Under the pieces are notes generated by a model. The model did not search any database. It saw only the letters and a program-made list of their open reading frames with translations, and had not been told where the DNA came from. A program made the translations under genes and the position numbers. A DNA stretch of 64,000 nt from Stomoxys calcitrans (lineage: Eukaryota; Arthropoda; Insecta; Diptera; Muscidae). This document shows, one piece after another, positions 1 through 12,000 of the stretch. How positions within the stretch are numbered: position 1 is the stretch's first letter; each line of letters starts with the position of its first letter. The stretch covers positions 181,458,571 through 181,522,570 of the forward strand of contig NC_081552.1 of the NCBI RefSeq assembly GCF_963082655.1, read 5' to 3'.

Positions 1-711
1 AATGTGCAGCAATCTGAGTATTTTTGCCAACCAGATGTTTGTACGCCCAAATACTTACTCACTCTCTCAAGTAGATACTGGAGAATAATTACTGGTTCGG
101 CACATGAATAACCCTTTGTGTCTATCGAATCACTTTTGTAATTAAAGAGTTTTTGGATTTACATCAGAAGAAAGGTATTTTTACCATAGGCGAATCTGCT
201 AAAGGGTTGACAATAAGGAATGATAGTTGCGTTCAATAATGCTACATTTAAGGCTAACGTTTAATATGTCGAAACGAAACGTTACACGGTTACAATAAAA
301 GAAAAATTTTGTGATAAAAGTATTTTGTTTGACGTAAAAATATTCTATTTATCTGAAGAAAGCGTTTTTTATACCGACGGATACGCAATAATTTTGTGCA
401 AACATTTTCTGTTGCTTTAAGGTGGAAAAAAGTTGAAAGTACCTTAAAAATTTCATGAATATTTAAAAATTTTTGGGTATTCAATTTTAGCATTAAATTT
501 TGGGCCATGTGGTGTACAATGGTGTACAATTTTGTGGAATTTTTTATCATCTGGTCATTTTTGGGACTTTAGAAACAAAATAATTTATATGATTTCCTTC
601 AAAAGTTAAACAAATTTAATTGAAATCAGCAGAGAGTGTTTGCTGTCTCTGGGTGTACGTTAAGTCATTATGATCACAAATGTATAATTATAGATTTATT
701 TGACTCTTTTC
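1..711. other. AT-rich non-coding stretch, nothing recognised
   Basis: No recognisable gene or repeat. Open frames here are short and AT-driven. It lies upstream of gene 1, so an unseen 5' untranslated exon of that gene could sit here, but nothing in the sequence proves it. Confidence 0.4.
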
Positions 712-1830
712 CCGAATATTGATATCAGATTCGTGCTTTACACCCAAAGACGTTTTATTTTAGCCCCATATTTGTATGGTCGTAAATTTGTCCCCTTGGC
801 AGATGTTTTTGGGGAGAGGCGGCCCCCCAAACACCTGGTCCCATATTTGGATATCAGATTCGAATTCTATGCCTAAATACCTTTTATTTAAGCCCCATAT
901 TCCCATGGTCAGTAAATAAGTGCTGTTTGGGGGATGTTTTGGGGAAGGGGTGGACCCCCAGAAACGTGTCTCACATTTGGATTTTAGATACGTATTCTAC
1001 TCGCAAGTACCTTTCGTTTGAGTCCCATATTGCCATGGTTGGTAAATATGTGCTTTTTAGGGGTGTTTTGGGTGTTGGGGCGGTCCCCCAAACACTTTGT
1101 CCGACAATTGGATACCAGATCCTATCCTAAATATCTTTCATTTGAGTCCTATATTGTCGTGATTGGTCATAATATATGTTTGGTAGGGTTTAGGGTGGGG
1201 CGGCCACCCTAGATACCCCATCCGAAATTTGGAACCAAATTTTTATTTTTAGGGTACTATTTATATGAGAGCAAGAGGCCACAGTAGGGCAGAGGCTAGC
1301 ATGTCCGCCTATGATGCTGAACGCCTGGGTTCGAATCCTGGCGAGACCATCAGAAGAAATTTTCAGCGGTGGTTTTCCCCTCCTAATTCTGGCAACATTT
1401 GTGAGGTACTATGCCATGTAAAACTTCTCTCCAAAGAGGTGTCGCACTACGGAACACCAATCGGACTCGGCTATAAAAGGGAGGCCCTTATCATTGAGCT
1501 TAAAACTTGAATCGGACTGCACTCATTGATATGTGAGAAGTATGTCCCTGTTCCTTAGTGGAATGTTCATGGACAAAATTTGCAATTTGCATATGAGAGC
1601 ACACAAAATCTCGCTTAAATCGCACCACCCATCTCCGTGTCTGACGTTTCTGAAAATTAGGGTAAGAGGGAGGGTCCGCCCCCCTTCAGATATCAAAAAA
1701 TTTAGTATCCTATTTTCACCACGGGATCATTATGCACCATCTCTGAAAATTTCAAGTAAATCAGTTCAAAGCTTTATTTATAACGCGATTTTGTTGAAAT
1801 TTGAAATACAAAATTCAACAGTGAGTTATA
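712..1830 (-). repeat. Repeat family E copy with ~130-bp tandem units, split by a SINE
   Basis: Four to five degenerate units of about 120-130 bp run from 712 to 1262; a motif like GATATCAGATTCG recurs near 720, 850, 980, 1110 and 1231. The part from 1602 to 1830 is the reverse complement of the start of the larger copy at 53410-54735 (AGATATCAAAAAA, GGGTCCGCCCCCC stretches). A SINE interrupts the copy at 1274-1590. It is non-coding and its transposon class is not clear to me; the end near a TATAAAAATGAAATTGTTGC motif in the other copy suggests a non-autonomous element. Confidence 0.6.
1274..1590 (+). mobile_element. tRNA-derived SINE, complete, with 11-bp target duplication
   Basis: The head contains a pol III A box (TAGGGCAGAGGCTAGCATG) and a perfect B box (GGTTCGAATCC at about 1328). 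The body carries the family-specific TTTCAGCGGTGGTTTTCCCC segment and the tail ends in AATTTGCAATTTGC. The direct repeat ATATGAGAGCA flanks it exactly (1263-1273 and 1591-1601), so this is a retrotransposed copy. Five more copies or fragments occur in the window. It is not a tRNA gene: the tRNA-like head is fused to about 240 bp of unrelated sequence. Confidence 0.85.
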
Positions 1831-1837
1831 TTTATTA

Positions 1838-1966
1838 GACCACTCAATATCCATGTCGAATTTGTGTGCATAAGTTATCCAATTTTCACCGGATTGTGAC
1901 GAAAAGGGGTTTTCATATATACCCAGGTGGGCCCGGCCGAACTTAACGCCTTTTCACTTGTTTTCA
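1838..1966 (-). repeat. Repeat family D, end fragment
   Basis: It matches the right end of the D copy at 55839-57242: TTTTCACCGGATT, GTGACGAAA, then GGCCCGGCCGAACTTAACGCC and CTTGTTTT. Only the terminal ~130 bp is present. Confidence 0.55.
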
Positions 1967-2464
1967 TTTTTGTTCGCTTTTGTTCGGTTTTGTTTTGTCT
2001 TTTACGTCACTGTTCTTTGCTAACCACGACAGTCATTAATGAGTTCGAATTAAAATGACGTAAAATGTATTCTCTAACCAGTTCAGAAACATCCATTCAA
2101 TAATTTGCCTCAAAGTTAAGAATATAGCGTGCGTCACTTAATAAATACGAAAGTAGAGGGTTTTTGAAATTTAAAAATGTATCTGTAAAATACACTCTCT
2201 CTCTCTTGTTGTATGCTCAAGACAGATGGCAACACTCTGGTTTGATTAAAATCTACCTAAATATTAATGCCTACGTTTAATGATACAAGCAGAATGGTAA
2301 AGTAAATATGTATAATACCATAGTTAGTGTTTTGGGGAATACCTCTAAGATAGCTCTTCTCTTGACTACCAAATTAAATTGTTTTAAACCGAAATGAATG
2401 CGTTTTAAATTGTTAGTATTAAATATGTAGTTTATATCCATATATTTTACGTTGTAGTTTATTT
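1967..2464. other. AT-rich non-coding stretch
   Basis: I see no gene or recognised repeat. A short (CT)n run occurs at about 2200. Confidence 0.4.
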
Positions 2465-3202
2465 TATACCCTCCACCATAGGACGGGGTATACTAATTTC
2501 GTCATTCTGTTTGTAACACCTCGAAATATGCGTCTAAGACCCCATAAAGTATATATATTCTTGATCGTTGTGACATTTTAAGTCGAACTAGCCATGTCCG
2601 TCCGTCCATCTGTCTGTAGAAAGCAAGCAAACTTTTGAAAAAGTAGAGCTAAACGCTTGAAATTTTGCACAAATACTTTTTATTGGTGTAGGTCGGTTGG
2701 GATTATAAATGGGCCAAATCGGCCCATGTCTTGATATAGCTGCCATATAAACCGATCTTGGGTCTTGACTTCTTGAGCCTCTATAGGGCGCAATTCTCAT
2801 CCGATTTGACTGAAATTTTCCATACATAGTGTTTTGATATCACTTCCAACAATTGTGCGAAGTATGGTTCAAATCGGTCCATAACCTGATATAGCTGCTA
2901 TATAAACCGATCTGGGATCTTGAGTTCTTGACACAGATTTTGTACAACGGCTTCTTCCATGGCCTTCAACATACGTATGCAATATGGTCTGAATCGATCT
3001 ATAGCTTGACACAGCTCCCATATAAACCGATCTCCCGATTTTGATTCTTGAGCCCCGAATCGGACTATAACTTGATATAGCTCCACCTCCTCCTTCGTCC
3101 ATATTCATTATTCTTTGTTTGCATAAAATGAGATACTGTGCAAAGAACTCGACAGATGCGGTCCATTCGGCCCGGCCGAACTTAGCACGCTCTTACTTGT
3201 TT
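2465..3202 (-). repeat. Repeat family A copy (GGCCGGGCCGAA ends), minus orientation
   Basis: It opens with TATACCCTCCACCATAGGAC, passes through the AAGTATATATATTCTTGATCG and CCGTCCGTCCATCTGTCTG blocks, holds degenerate ~150-bp units with CATATAAACCGATCT, and closes with CGGCCCGGCCGAACTTAGC and CTTACTTGTTT. Family A recurs about twelve times here in both orientations. Small open frames inside it are by-products of the repeat and not genes. Confidence 0.75.
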
Positions 3203-3310
3203 CATACATTAATAACTTTCTTCAAATTGAAAGAACATCATAACAAAAGCATTACTTATTCATAATTTGAAACGGTATTGCATTTCATATCAAGTTTGTT
3301 TACAGCCATA

Positions 3311-4583
3311 AACAAGTAACAAGTTAAAGCGTACTTAGTTCGGTCGGGCCGAATCGTATATAAAGGGTGATTTTTTTGAGGTTAGGATTTTCATGCATTA
3401 GTATTTGACAGATCACGTGGGATTTCAGACATGGTGTCAAAGAGAAAGATGCTCAGTATGCTTTGACATTTCATCATGAATAGACTTACTAACGAGCAAC
3501 GATTGCAAATCATTGAATTTTATTACCAAAATCAGTGTTCGGTTCGAAATGTGTTCATTCACCGTAACGTTGCGTCCAACAGCATCTTTGAAAAAATACG
3601 GTCCAATGATTCCACCAGCGTACAAACCACACCAAACAGTGCATTTTTCGGGATGCATGGGCAGTTCTTGAACGGCTTCTGGTTGCTCTTCACTCCAAAT
3701 GCGGCAATTTTGCTTATTTACGTAGCCATTCAACCAGAAATGAGCCTCATCGCTGAACGGTGAATGAACACATTTCGAACCGAACACTGATTTTGGTAAT
3801 AAAATTCAATGATTTGCAAGCGTTGCTCGTTAGTAAGTCTATTCATGATGAAATGTCAAAGCATACTGAGCATCTTTCTCTTTGACACCATGTCTGAAAT
3901 CCCACGTGATCTGTCAAATACTAATGCATGAAAATCCTAACCTCAAAAAAATCACCCTTTACCATCCACCATGGATCGCATATGTCAAGTTCTGTGCCCG
4001 GTATTTCTTTATAGACAAAGCTATATCAGGTCATACTTGGCTTGGATGTTGGAGTCCATAGCAGAAGTCATTGTGCAAATTTCAGCCAAATCGGATAAGA
4101 ATTGTATCCCATAGATGCTCAAGAAGTAAAATCGTTTTATGTGGGTGCTACATCAGGTTTTAGACCAATTATATCATACTTGGCACGTATGTTGGAGTTT
4201 ATATCAGAAGTTGTGCAAAATTTCAAAAAAAAGTCAGACAAAAACTTCTCCGTCTACGGGCCTAAAAAGTCAAAGCGGTTGATAGGTTAATATGGGAGCT
4301 ATATCAAAACATGGACCGATATGTTCCAATTATTTACAACCCAACTGAGCTAAAAGAAAATGTTTGTATAAAATTTCAAGCGCCTAGCTTTATTCCTTCG
4401 AAAGTAAGCGTGCTTTCGACAGACAGGTAGACGGACGAATAGACGAAGATGGCTAAATCGGCTTACAATGTCATGGCGATCAAGAATATATATACTATAT
4501 GTACTTTTGGTTTTAGACCAATATTTCGATGCTATACAAACGGATTAACGAAGCTATTATACCCCTATCTTATGGTGAAGAAT
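3311..4583 (+). repeat. Repeat family A copy, interrupted by the palindromic mariner derivative
   Basis: The head GTTCGGTCGGGCCGAATCGTA stands at 3340-3358. The element at 3363-3959 interrupts it, and the family sequence resumes with CCATCCACCATGGATCGCAT at 3962. It ends near 4583 with the usual ATACCCCTATCTTATGGTG. Removing the insertion and one TA restores the standard family A head. Confidence 0.75.
3363..3959 (-). mobile_element. Palindromic mariner-like foldback element, copy 1 (597 bp)
   Basis: Perfect or near-perfect inverted arms of ~195-202 bp (3363-3557 and 3765-3959) begin AAGGGTGATTTTTTTGAGG. A TA target duplication flanks it (3361-3362, 3960-3961). Each arm carries the transposase start (MNRLTNEQRLQIIEFYYQNQ). 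The central ~200 bp, here on the minus strand, encodes a piece of the DDE core (FSDEAHFWLNGYVNKQNCRI ... AGGIIGPYFFKDAVGRNVTV). Most of the transposase is missing, so the copy is non-autonomous. Short type: the arm joins the core directly at TTCACCG/TTCAGCGATG. Confidence 0.9.
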
Positions 4584-4854
4584 TTTAAAAACTCATTAAG
4601 TGCTGCCGGGCTGACCTTAGGATATTCCTCACCACGAATATATTCACACATCTAACCATGATTACCCACAGGATACGACGGGACTCAAGGAGAAACCGGA
4701 ATTTTGCAATAATCGGGTTGATCGAAGGCTTATCATAACGGAATTTATGGTCAAGGAAGCCTTGAGGAGCTTCAAACCATTTAAGTCACCCGGACTTGAT
4801 GGAATATTTCCGGCGTTACTACAAAAGGAAGCCGACTATCTGGCGCCTCATCTA

Positions 4855-5461
4855 AAGGGTGATTTTTTTGAGGTTAGGATTTTCATGCATTAGTATTTGA
4901 CAGATCACGTGGGATTTCAGACATGGTGTCAAAGAGAAAGATGCTCAGTATGCTTTGACATTTCATCATGAATAGACTTACTAACGACCAACGCTTGCAA
5001 ATCATTGAATTTTATTACCAAAATCAGTGTTCGGTTCGAAATGTGTTCAAATTTTGACAAATTTTGTTCAGCGATGAGGCTCATTTCTGGTTGAATGGCT
5101 ACGTAAATAAGCAAAATTGCCGCATTTGGAGTGAAGAGCAACCAGAAGCCGTTCAAGAACTGCCCATGCATCCCGAAAAATGCACTGTTTGGTGTGGTTT
5201 GTACGCTGGTGGAATCATTGGACCGTATTTTTTCAAAGATACTGTTGGACGCAACGTTACGGTGAATGAACACATTTCGAACCGAACACTGATTTTGGTA
5301 ATAAAATTCAATGATTTGCAAGCGTTGCTCGTTAGTAAGTCTATTCATGATGAAATGTCAAAGCATACTGAGCATCTTTCTCTTTGACACCATGTCTGAA
5401 ATCCCACGTGATCTGTCAAATACTAATGCATGAAAATCCTAACCTCAAAAAAATCACCCTT
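4855..5461 (+). mobile_element. Palindromic mariner-like foldback element, copy 2 (607 bp)
   Basis: It has the same arms as copy 1, with TA duplications at 4853-4854 and 5462-5463. The core reads on the plus strand. The left arm joins the core through TTCAAATTTTGACAAATTTTG before TTCAGCGATG, defining the longer subtype shared with the copy at 37887. It sits inside LINE copy a, and the uninterrupted LINE is preserved at 14600-14640. Confidence 0.9.
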
Positions 5462-6447
5462 TATTTATTTTCACAGCGTGTCTAGGACTTGCATATATTC
5501 CGTCAGGAGGCAAGGATGGTATTTATATCCAAGCCTGGCAAGGCAAGTTTTATGACACCAACGAGCTACAGACCTACAAGCCTTACGTCCTTTCTACTCA
5601 AAACCATGAAATGTATTGTGGACACCATGATAAAGAGTAGGATATCCAGCGAACTGCTCAAATACAAACAGCTCTGCACGAGGAAGAATCCTTTGATGCC
5701 AAAACGTACACGCTGGCGGTATGCATTGACATCGAGGGGGCTTTTGAACAATGTGCGGAGCGACACACTGATCCAATCTTTAGACCAGTACCGGGTGGAC
5801 CCAGTCCTTAGAGACTGGATAAACCATATGCTAAGGAACAGGTGGATAAATTGTGTGTCCCATGGCATATATATAAGGGAGAAGGTGGTACAGGGCACGC
5901 CACAGGGGGGCATTTTACCGACACTCCTATAGGTGACCACCATAAATGCCCTATTACGGATGCTGACTGAGGAGGGATTGGAACCCGTGTGCTACGCAGA
6001 CGATGTTATAATACTTCTAAGGATTAAGGATCCGAACGAGCGATGCAGAAGGGCCGAAAGGGTCTTGCACATGGCTTATGATTGGGCTAGACCCAGGTGC
6101 CTCAATCTTAATCCAAAGAAGAATGAAAAATGCCTGTTTACGAGGAAGACGAAGGTGGGCCAATTTGACGCACCACGCTTCTCAACAATACGATTTCGAT
6201 ATCTGACAAGGTCAAATACTTAAGAGCGATCTTGAAAATGAAACTGAATAGGAAGTGTCACATTCAGGAGCGTACTGAGAAGGCTCACAGATGTTGGGCA
6301 CTATGTATACGGGCCGTTGGCTCGAAATGGGACCAGAATCCGTGGAAAGCCCACTGGCTCTACTGGAGTGTGATTGGACTAATACTAACTTACACCTCAG
6401 TAGTGTGGTAGACTGCTATGAAGAAAAAGTTCAAAATAAGGATAATA

Positions 6448-6683
6448 TTGGGGTGCCCAAAAAATAATTGCGGATTTTTTAAAAGAAAGAAAATTCATTT
6501 TAAATAATACTTAGAATGAACTTATATAATATACTTTTTTTACACTTTTTTTCTAAAGCAAGCTAAAAGTAACAGCTGATAACTGACAGAAGAAAGAATG
6601 CAAATACAGAGTCACAAGCTGTGAAAAAAATTGTCACCGCCGACTATATGAAAAATCCGCAAATTACTTTTTGGTCAACCCAA
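6448..6683 (+). mobile_element. mariner-type MITE (cecropia-like ends), copy 1
   Basis: This 236-bp element has terminal inverted repeats related to TTGGGTTGCCCAAAAAGTAA followed by TTGCGGATTTTT, and TA duplications at 6446-6447 and 6684-6685. It has no coding capacity. The ends resemble those of cecropia-subfamily mariner elements from other animals (from memory). It interrupts the RT of LINE copy a exactly where copy b reads AGGATATTACAACAGG. Confidence 0.85.
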
Positions 6684-7668
6684 TACAACAGGTTCAAAGA
6701 CATGTTGTCTTGTCATAGGCGGAGCCATGAGGGCACTGGAAACTATTCTAGATATCCTTCTCATAGACATATATATTGAGTGTGAGGCAGCCATTGCGGT
6801 TATGAGACTTAAGGCGATGGAAGTAGTTCATATCATCGTGGTATGATCGAAGAAACGAAAGGAATTGGAAGGAGAGCAAGAGGTTTCCGGTCGGATACCT
6901 GAGACGGCATTTGAGGTCGAGAGTGAGACCCTGTTGCTAGCGGCACAGTCTTGGACTGACGGAACCATAGTATTGCCATCTGGACGATCATATTATTGTA
7001 TATGGATAGATCAAAGCTAGAGAACTAAGTGGGCCTGGGGTCTACGTTGAGATCACAGGGACTGAAATCTGTTTTAGACTGCTTGTCCATAATAAGGCCC
7101 TGTAGGCAGAGATCCGGGCGATCACGGAATGCATGAGGTGGTGTGGTTTTCACGCGAGGACGTCGAATGTGAACATATTGACGGACAGTAAATTGGCCAT
7201 CAGGGCAATAGCAACCAGGACGGTAAGGTCAAGAACAGTCTCGGAATGAAAGAAGGAGATTTACGCCTTCTCTGAGGATGACACGATCCGCATCGTTTTA
7301 GTGACGCGCCATAGCGGAGTAATTAGGATTGAGAAAGCAGACGATTTGGCAGAGAAGGACAGAGAATTGCGGTCAATAAGCTTGGTTAACCCGAAGCCTT
7401 TCGGGTCGACGCAGTCCTAGTTACAAGCGTGGGCTAAGAACGCTGTCGGCAGGACGACGAAATTCCTATGGGAAGATCCGGATTGTGAAAAGACGAAGCT
7501 ATTACTGAAAGGAAGAAAGCAGGAGGTTTGTAAAACTTTCAATATCGTAACAGGCGATCTCACTTATGCAAAATCGGTGCTGCAAGTGTTACCATATGTA
7601 GGAGATGTGGGGATTAATTAATTAGCACGGAATTCCCAACTTAGATTTTCTTTTTCGAGGTTACTTTT

Positions 7669-8970
7669 TATAGCCACCACCACAGGATGGGGTATACTCA
7701 TCTAGTCATTTCGTTTGTAACACCTCGCAATACTGGTCTAAGACTCCATAAAGTATATATATTGTTGATCGTCTCGGCATTCTGTTTCGATCTAGCCATG
7801 TCCGTCCGTCCATCCGACCATTCGTCTGTCCTTCCGTCAGACCGTTCGTCCGTCCGTTTAGCGGTCGAACACGTTAAGCTAGCCGCTTGAAATTTTACGC
7901 AGATACTTTATATTGATGTAGGTCGTTGGGAATTACAAATGGGCCCCATCGAATCAGATTTGGATATGGCTCTCATATAAACCGATCTCCCGATTTGTCT
8001 TCTTGAGCCCCTGAAAGCCGCAATTTTTGTCCGATTTGGCTAAAATTGAGCATAGAGTGGTCTGTTATGACGTTTAACAACTGTGCCAAGTACATGTGTT
8101 GCAGCTACATCGAAAAAACCTAATCTATATTCTTGATCGTCTTAATATTCTAAGTCGATCGCTAGTCGATCTATGCGCTAGTCGCTTGAACTTTTGCACA
8201 GTTACCTCTTATAGATGTAGATAGCATATGGGCCATTTCGGTTCAGATTTAGATATAGCTCCCATATAAACCGATCTCCTGATTTGACTTCTTAAACCCT
8301 CTGTAGGCAGCAATTGTAGTCCGATTGAGCTGAAATAATATTCTGCTACGACTTTCATTAATCGTGCCAAGTGTGGTGCGAATCGATCTATAACCTGATA
8401 TACATCCAATATAAGACGATCTCCCAATTTGGAAACTTGAGTACCAAGAAGCCGCAATTGTTATCCAATTGGGCTAAAAGTTTGCACGTAGCGTTCTGTT
8501 ACGGCTTCCAACAATCGTGCCATATATGGTCTAAATCGGGGAATAATTGCCTACTATAATTTTTTTGTGTAGAAATTTTAAGCAGAATTCACGATTCTGC
8601 CTGGTCGAATCTAGCGCATTTCCACTTGTTACATATTAATGGAGATTAGTCGGGATTATAAGTGGATCGAACTTCCGATTTGTCTTATCAAATTTCACAT
8701 ATATTTTACAGGATTACCTTTCTATGTATGATCTTACATATAAACCCATCTCTCGATTTGTCATCTTGAGTTTTTAGAAGGTGCAATTATTACCCAATTT
8801 GGCTAAAATTTTACACGTGATATTTTGTTATGACTTATTCCTTCCAAGCTTAGCCTGGTCCAAAGCGGCTCGATAGAACCAATCTCATTATTTGAAGAAG
8901 TCATTTAAAGAGCTTGTCGAATGCGACCATCGTCGAGGGTATATACGAACTTAACACGTTTTTAGTACTT
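7669..8970 (-). repeat. Repeat family A, degenerate copy or copies, minus orientation
   Basis: It starts CCACCACCACAGGATGGGGTA, carries the TCCGTCCGTCCATC block (about 7800), repeated CATATAAACCGATCTCC units, and a GATTCTGCCTGGTCGAATC end near 8600. A second, more decayed partial unit continues to about 8970. No gene. Confidence 0.65.
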
Positions 8971-9023
8971 GTTTAGTTTTAATTTAAAATCATTTGTTTC
9001 TTAAAATGCTTTAATTTTCTAGA

Positions 9024-9098
9024 ATGCCAATTTTAAAATCTTGCTGCTGCTTTAGTAATGTATGGAAAGGAAGTTTGGCCTGTGCCATTTATACATTG
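9024..9098 (+). CDS. Gene 1 coding exon 1
   Basis: The ATG is at 9024; 25 codons end exactly at GTAAGT (9099). The ATG is preceded by TTTAATTTTCTAG with the AG at 9021-9022, a good splice acceptor, which suggests a 5' untranslated exon further upstream. The exon encodes the Cys cluster and the beginning of membrane segment 1. Fourteen of 25 residues match exon 1 of gene 2. Confidence 0.82.
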
Positions 9099-12000
9099 GT
9101 AAGTAAATATTAATTGCGTCATATTGTTTACAACACATTGAAAAATGCCTATCCGACACTAGGTTAGGTTAAAGTGGCAGTCTGCCATCAAACTCACTTA
9201 CACGTTTTCGTCGTTTCGGAAGATGCCTTCTGATGTTCCTACCGATATACCACCGGTAGGAACATCCAGAACAGCCATCTTGTTGAGAGATTTACGACTC
9301 CCCAGAGATTTAATGGCTGTCTGAGAAGATATAAATGCCAATCGTCGTTATTACATTGTATCTTCGCCATTCCATCCATTCTTTGATTGCAAGGATCTGC
9401 GCAGTGGTCGGGTAAGCTTCTCGATATGACCAGTCTTAGTTCTTCAGAGTTGCGGATGGTGGAAAGCTCCGTTTTTATGCGGAGTAGCTGCAAATGCGGC
9501 CAGTCAGCGATTTTCGAGAGGAGAGTCTCAGTGAGGAGTCAGGTGGCACTGGCTCTTAATTAAATACTGAGTGCCAATGATACACGAGATGACAAGGCGA
9601 GTTATTGGCGCCTTTAAATAACCAATGGCCAACATCAGCGTCTGTTTTCAGGTTAGGGGCGGCTGGCGGCGAGCGTCGGATCTTGGAGCAAGCGGCTCGC
9701 CAAAACGAGGGATACATGCAATCCCACAAACCCATGCGGTTGGGGCGCTGGGCCAGTAACTCGCCCCCGGAAAACATAGAACTACTATGAAGAACAAAGG
9801 AATAGTAAAAACGGACAACCCAACGTTGACGACCCACGCAAACGAAAAACGGACCATGATTAGCAGATCTGCACATGGAATGTCCGCACTCTTTACAGAG
9901 AAGGTGCAGTATACGCGCTGGCGGATGTATTAGAGAAGTACAAGGCAGATATAACCGCCTTACAGGAAGTGCGATGGACTGGGATTGGCTTCACTGCCAT
10001 AACACGAGGCATGAATTTGGCTGCGGATTTGTGGTTAGTCGGAGACTGAAACACCTAGTATCCAGCTTTACTCCGGTGGATGAGAGGCTAGCCACAATCC
10101 ACATAAAAGCCAAATTCTTCAACATCAGCCTTATATGTACCCATGCCCCGACGGAAGACAAAGACGAGCAGACCAAGGATATTTTCTACGAGCGCCAAGA
10201 GAGAGAATATGACCGCTGCCCCGCCCATGATATTAAAATCGTTCTGGGAGATTTTAATGCGAAAATAGGGCAGGAAGACATTTTTGGTAAAACAGTCGGA
10301 AAGTTTAGCCTCCACGAGATAACGTCCAGTAATGGGTTGACGCTGATAGATTTCGCCGCGGCAAAAAACATGGTAGTTGGTAGCACCAGATTTCAACATA
10401 AAAATATCCACAAAGCCACATGGCTGTAACCCGATAAAAACACGAGAAACCAAATTGATCACGTTGTGATAGATGGAAGGCATTCATCCAGCGTGTTAGA
10501 TGTACAATCGTTCCGTGGAGCGAATATAGATTCGGATCATTACCTTGTTACAGCAAAGGTTCGCACCCGTTTGAACATGGCGAGGAAAGTACGATCTGAC
10601 ACTGCACGGAAGCTGGACATTGAAAAGCTGCAGACACAACAAATGGCAGCGGCATACTCCACTCGACTGACCCAACTGCTTGTTGAAGCACTCCTTGTTC
10701 CAATGATATAATGGCGCCGTGGCAAACTATTGCCCACTCCATGGAAAATGCTGCAAAATCCGTACTTGGGTACCGGAAGCCTCCTCCAAAAAACCCATGG
10801 TACGACCAAGAGTGTCGAGATGCTACTGAAGCCAAGAATGCGGCATATAGAGCAACCCTGCAATCAGTAGCAACGCGCCAGATGAAGAAGAGGTATCGGG
10901 AGCAAAGGAGAGAGGAGAAACGTCTATTCCGCAGAAAGAAAAAAGAAATGGAAAGACGTGAGTGCGACCGAATTGAGATGTACAGGAGTCAGAATGAATT
11001 CCGGAAATTCTATCAAAGAATTAAACATCAAACCGATGGCTTTGGTCCAGGCACATCCTTCTGCAGAGACAAAGAAGGAAATCTGGTAACTGACACAGAC
11101 AACATGCTGAGGATATGATAAGAACATTTTACCCAACTGCTAGTGTCCGATGTTGGCGGCGAAGAGCATACCGCAGAACCAATCCCTGATGATGGTATTG
11201 AATGTTTACTTCCTAGTCAGAATGAGGTCCAAGCAGCAGTGACCCTACTAAAGAACAGCAAGGCAGCAGGAGCCGACGGGTTACCCGCTGAACTATTTAA
11301 GACCGGAGGCGACACGCTGGTAAGGCGTATGCATCAGCATATCTGCGCAATCTGGATAGAAGAACGCATACCCGATGATTGGAACCTCAGCATACTATGT
11401 CCCGTACACAAGAAAGGAGACAAGACGGAATGTGCCAACTACAGAGGAATAAGTCTCCTCCCCATCGCATACAAGATACTCTCGAGCGTACTGTGTGAAA
11501 GATTAAAACCTAAAGTCAATGAGATAATTGGGCCCTATCAATGCGGCTTTAGACCAGGTAAATCCACCCTAGACCAGATATTCACACTGCGCCAAATCCT
11601 GGAAAAGACCCGAGAAGGACAAATCAACACCTACCACCTCTTTGTTGACTACAAAGCCGCCTTCGATACTCCTTTACGTTCAAAGGTATTTCAAGCCATG
11701 TCTGAGTTTGGTATCCCTGCAAAATTAATAAGACTCAGCAGGATGACACTTGCTGATACGCGTTCCTCAGTAAGAATAGGAAAGAATCTCTCCGAACCAT
11801 TTAATACCAAACGAAGTTTCAGACAAGGAGACAGCCTATCGCGTGATCTCTTTAATATCCTGCTGGAGAAGATTATACGAGATGCAGAAGTGAATAGATA
11901 TGGCACACTAATCATAAGAGAGCACATGCTACTTGCCTATGCCGACAATATCGATATCATAGGTCGGTCACCGGAAGTAGTAACTGCAGCCTTTGAAAGA

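Larger units (their letters stand above)
4668..7665 (+). mobile_element. Non-LTR retrotransposon with RT and RNase H (R1/LOA/I-type), 5'-truncated relic, copy a
   Basis: The 5' end is truncated at CCACAGGATACGACGGG. RT signatures follow: LRSFKPFKSPGLDGIFPALL (about 4760), FISKPGKASFM and YRPTSLTSFLLKTM (about 5520-5600), CIDIEGAFNNV (about 5725), GTPQGGI (about 5895) and an intact CYADDVIILL (about 5990). An RNase H region with ILTDSKLAIRAIATRTVRS lies at about 7175-7230. Frames are broken by stops and indels. Two elements are inserted in it (4855-5461, 6448-6683). The closest relative in the window is copy b at 13640-16860. Clade assignment rests on the RT plus RNase H order, and I cannot separate R1, LOA and I. 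Confidence 0.85.

Noticed and set aside
20..90. Possible terminal exon after TTTTTGCCAACCAG
   Set aside because: The 18-codon reading does not resemble exon 5 of gene 1 and has no supporting upstream exon in the window.
290..550. 86-codon minus-strand frame
   Set aside because: AT-rich, no domain, low complexity; no splice or promoter context.
1324..1345. tRNA gene from the GGTTCGAATCC box
   Set aside because: The same head recurs with the same 3' body and with target duplications, so it is a SINE and not a functional tRNA.
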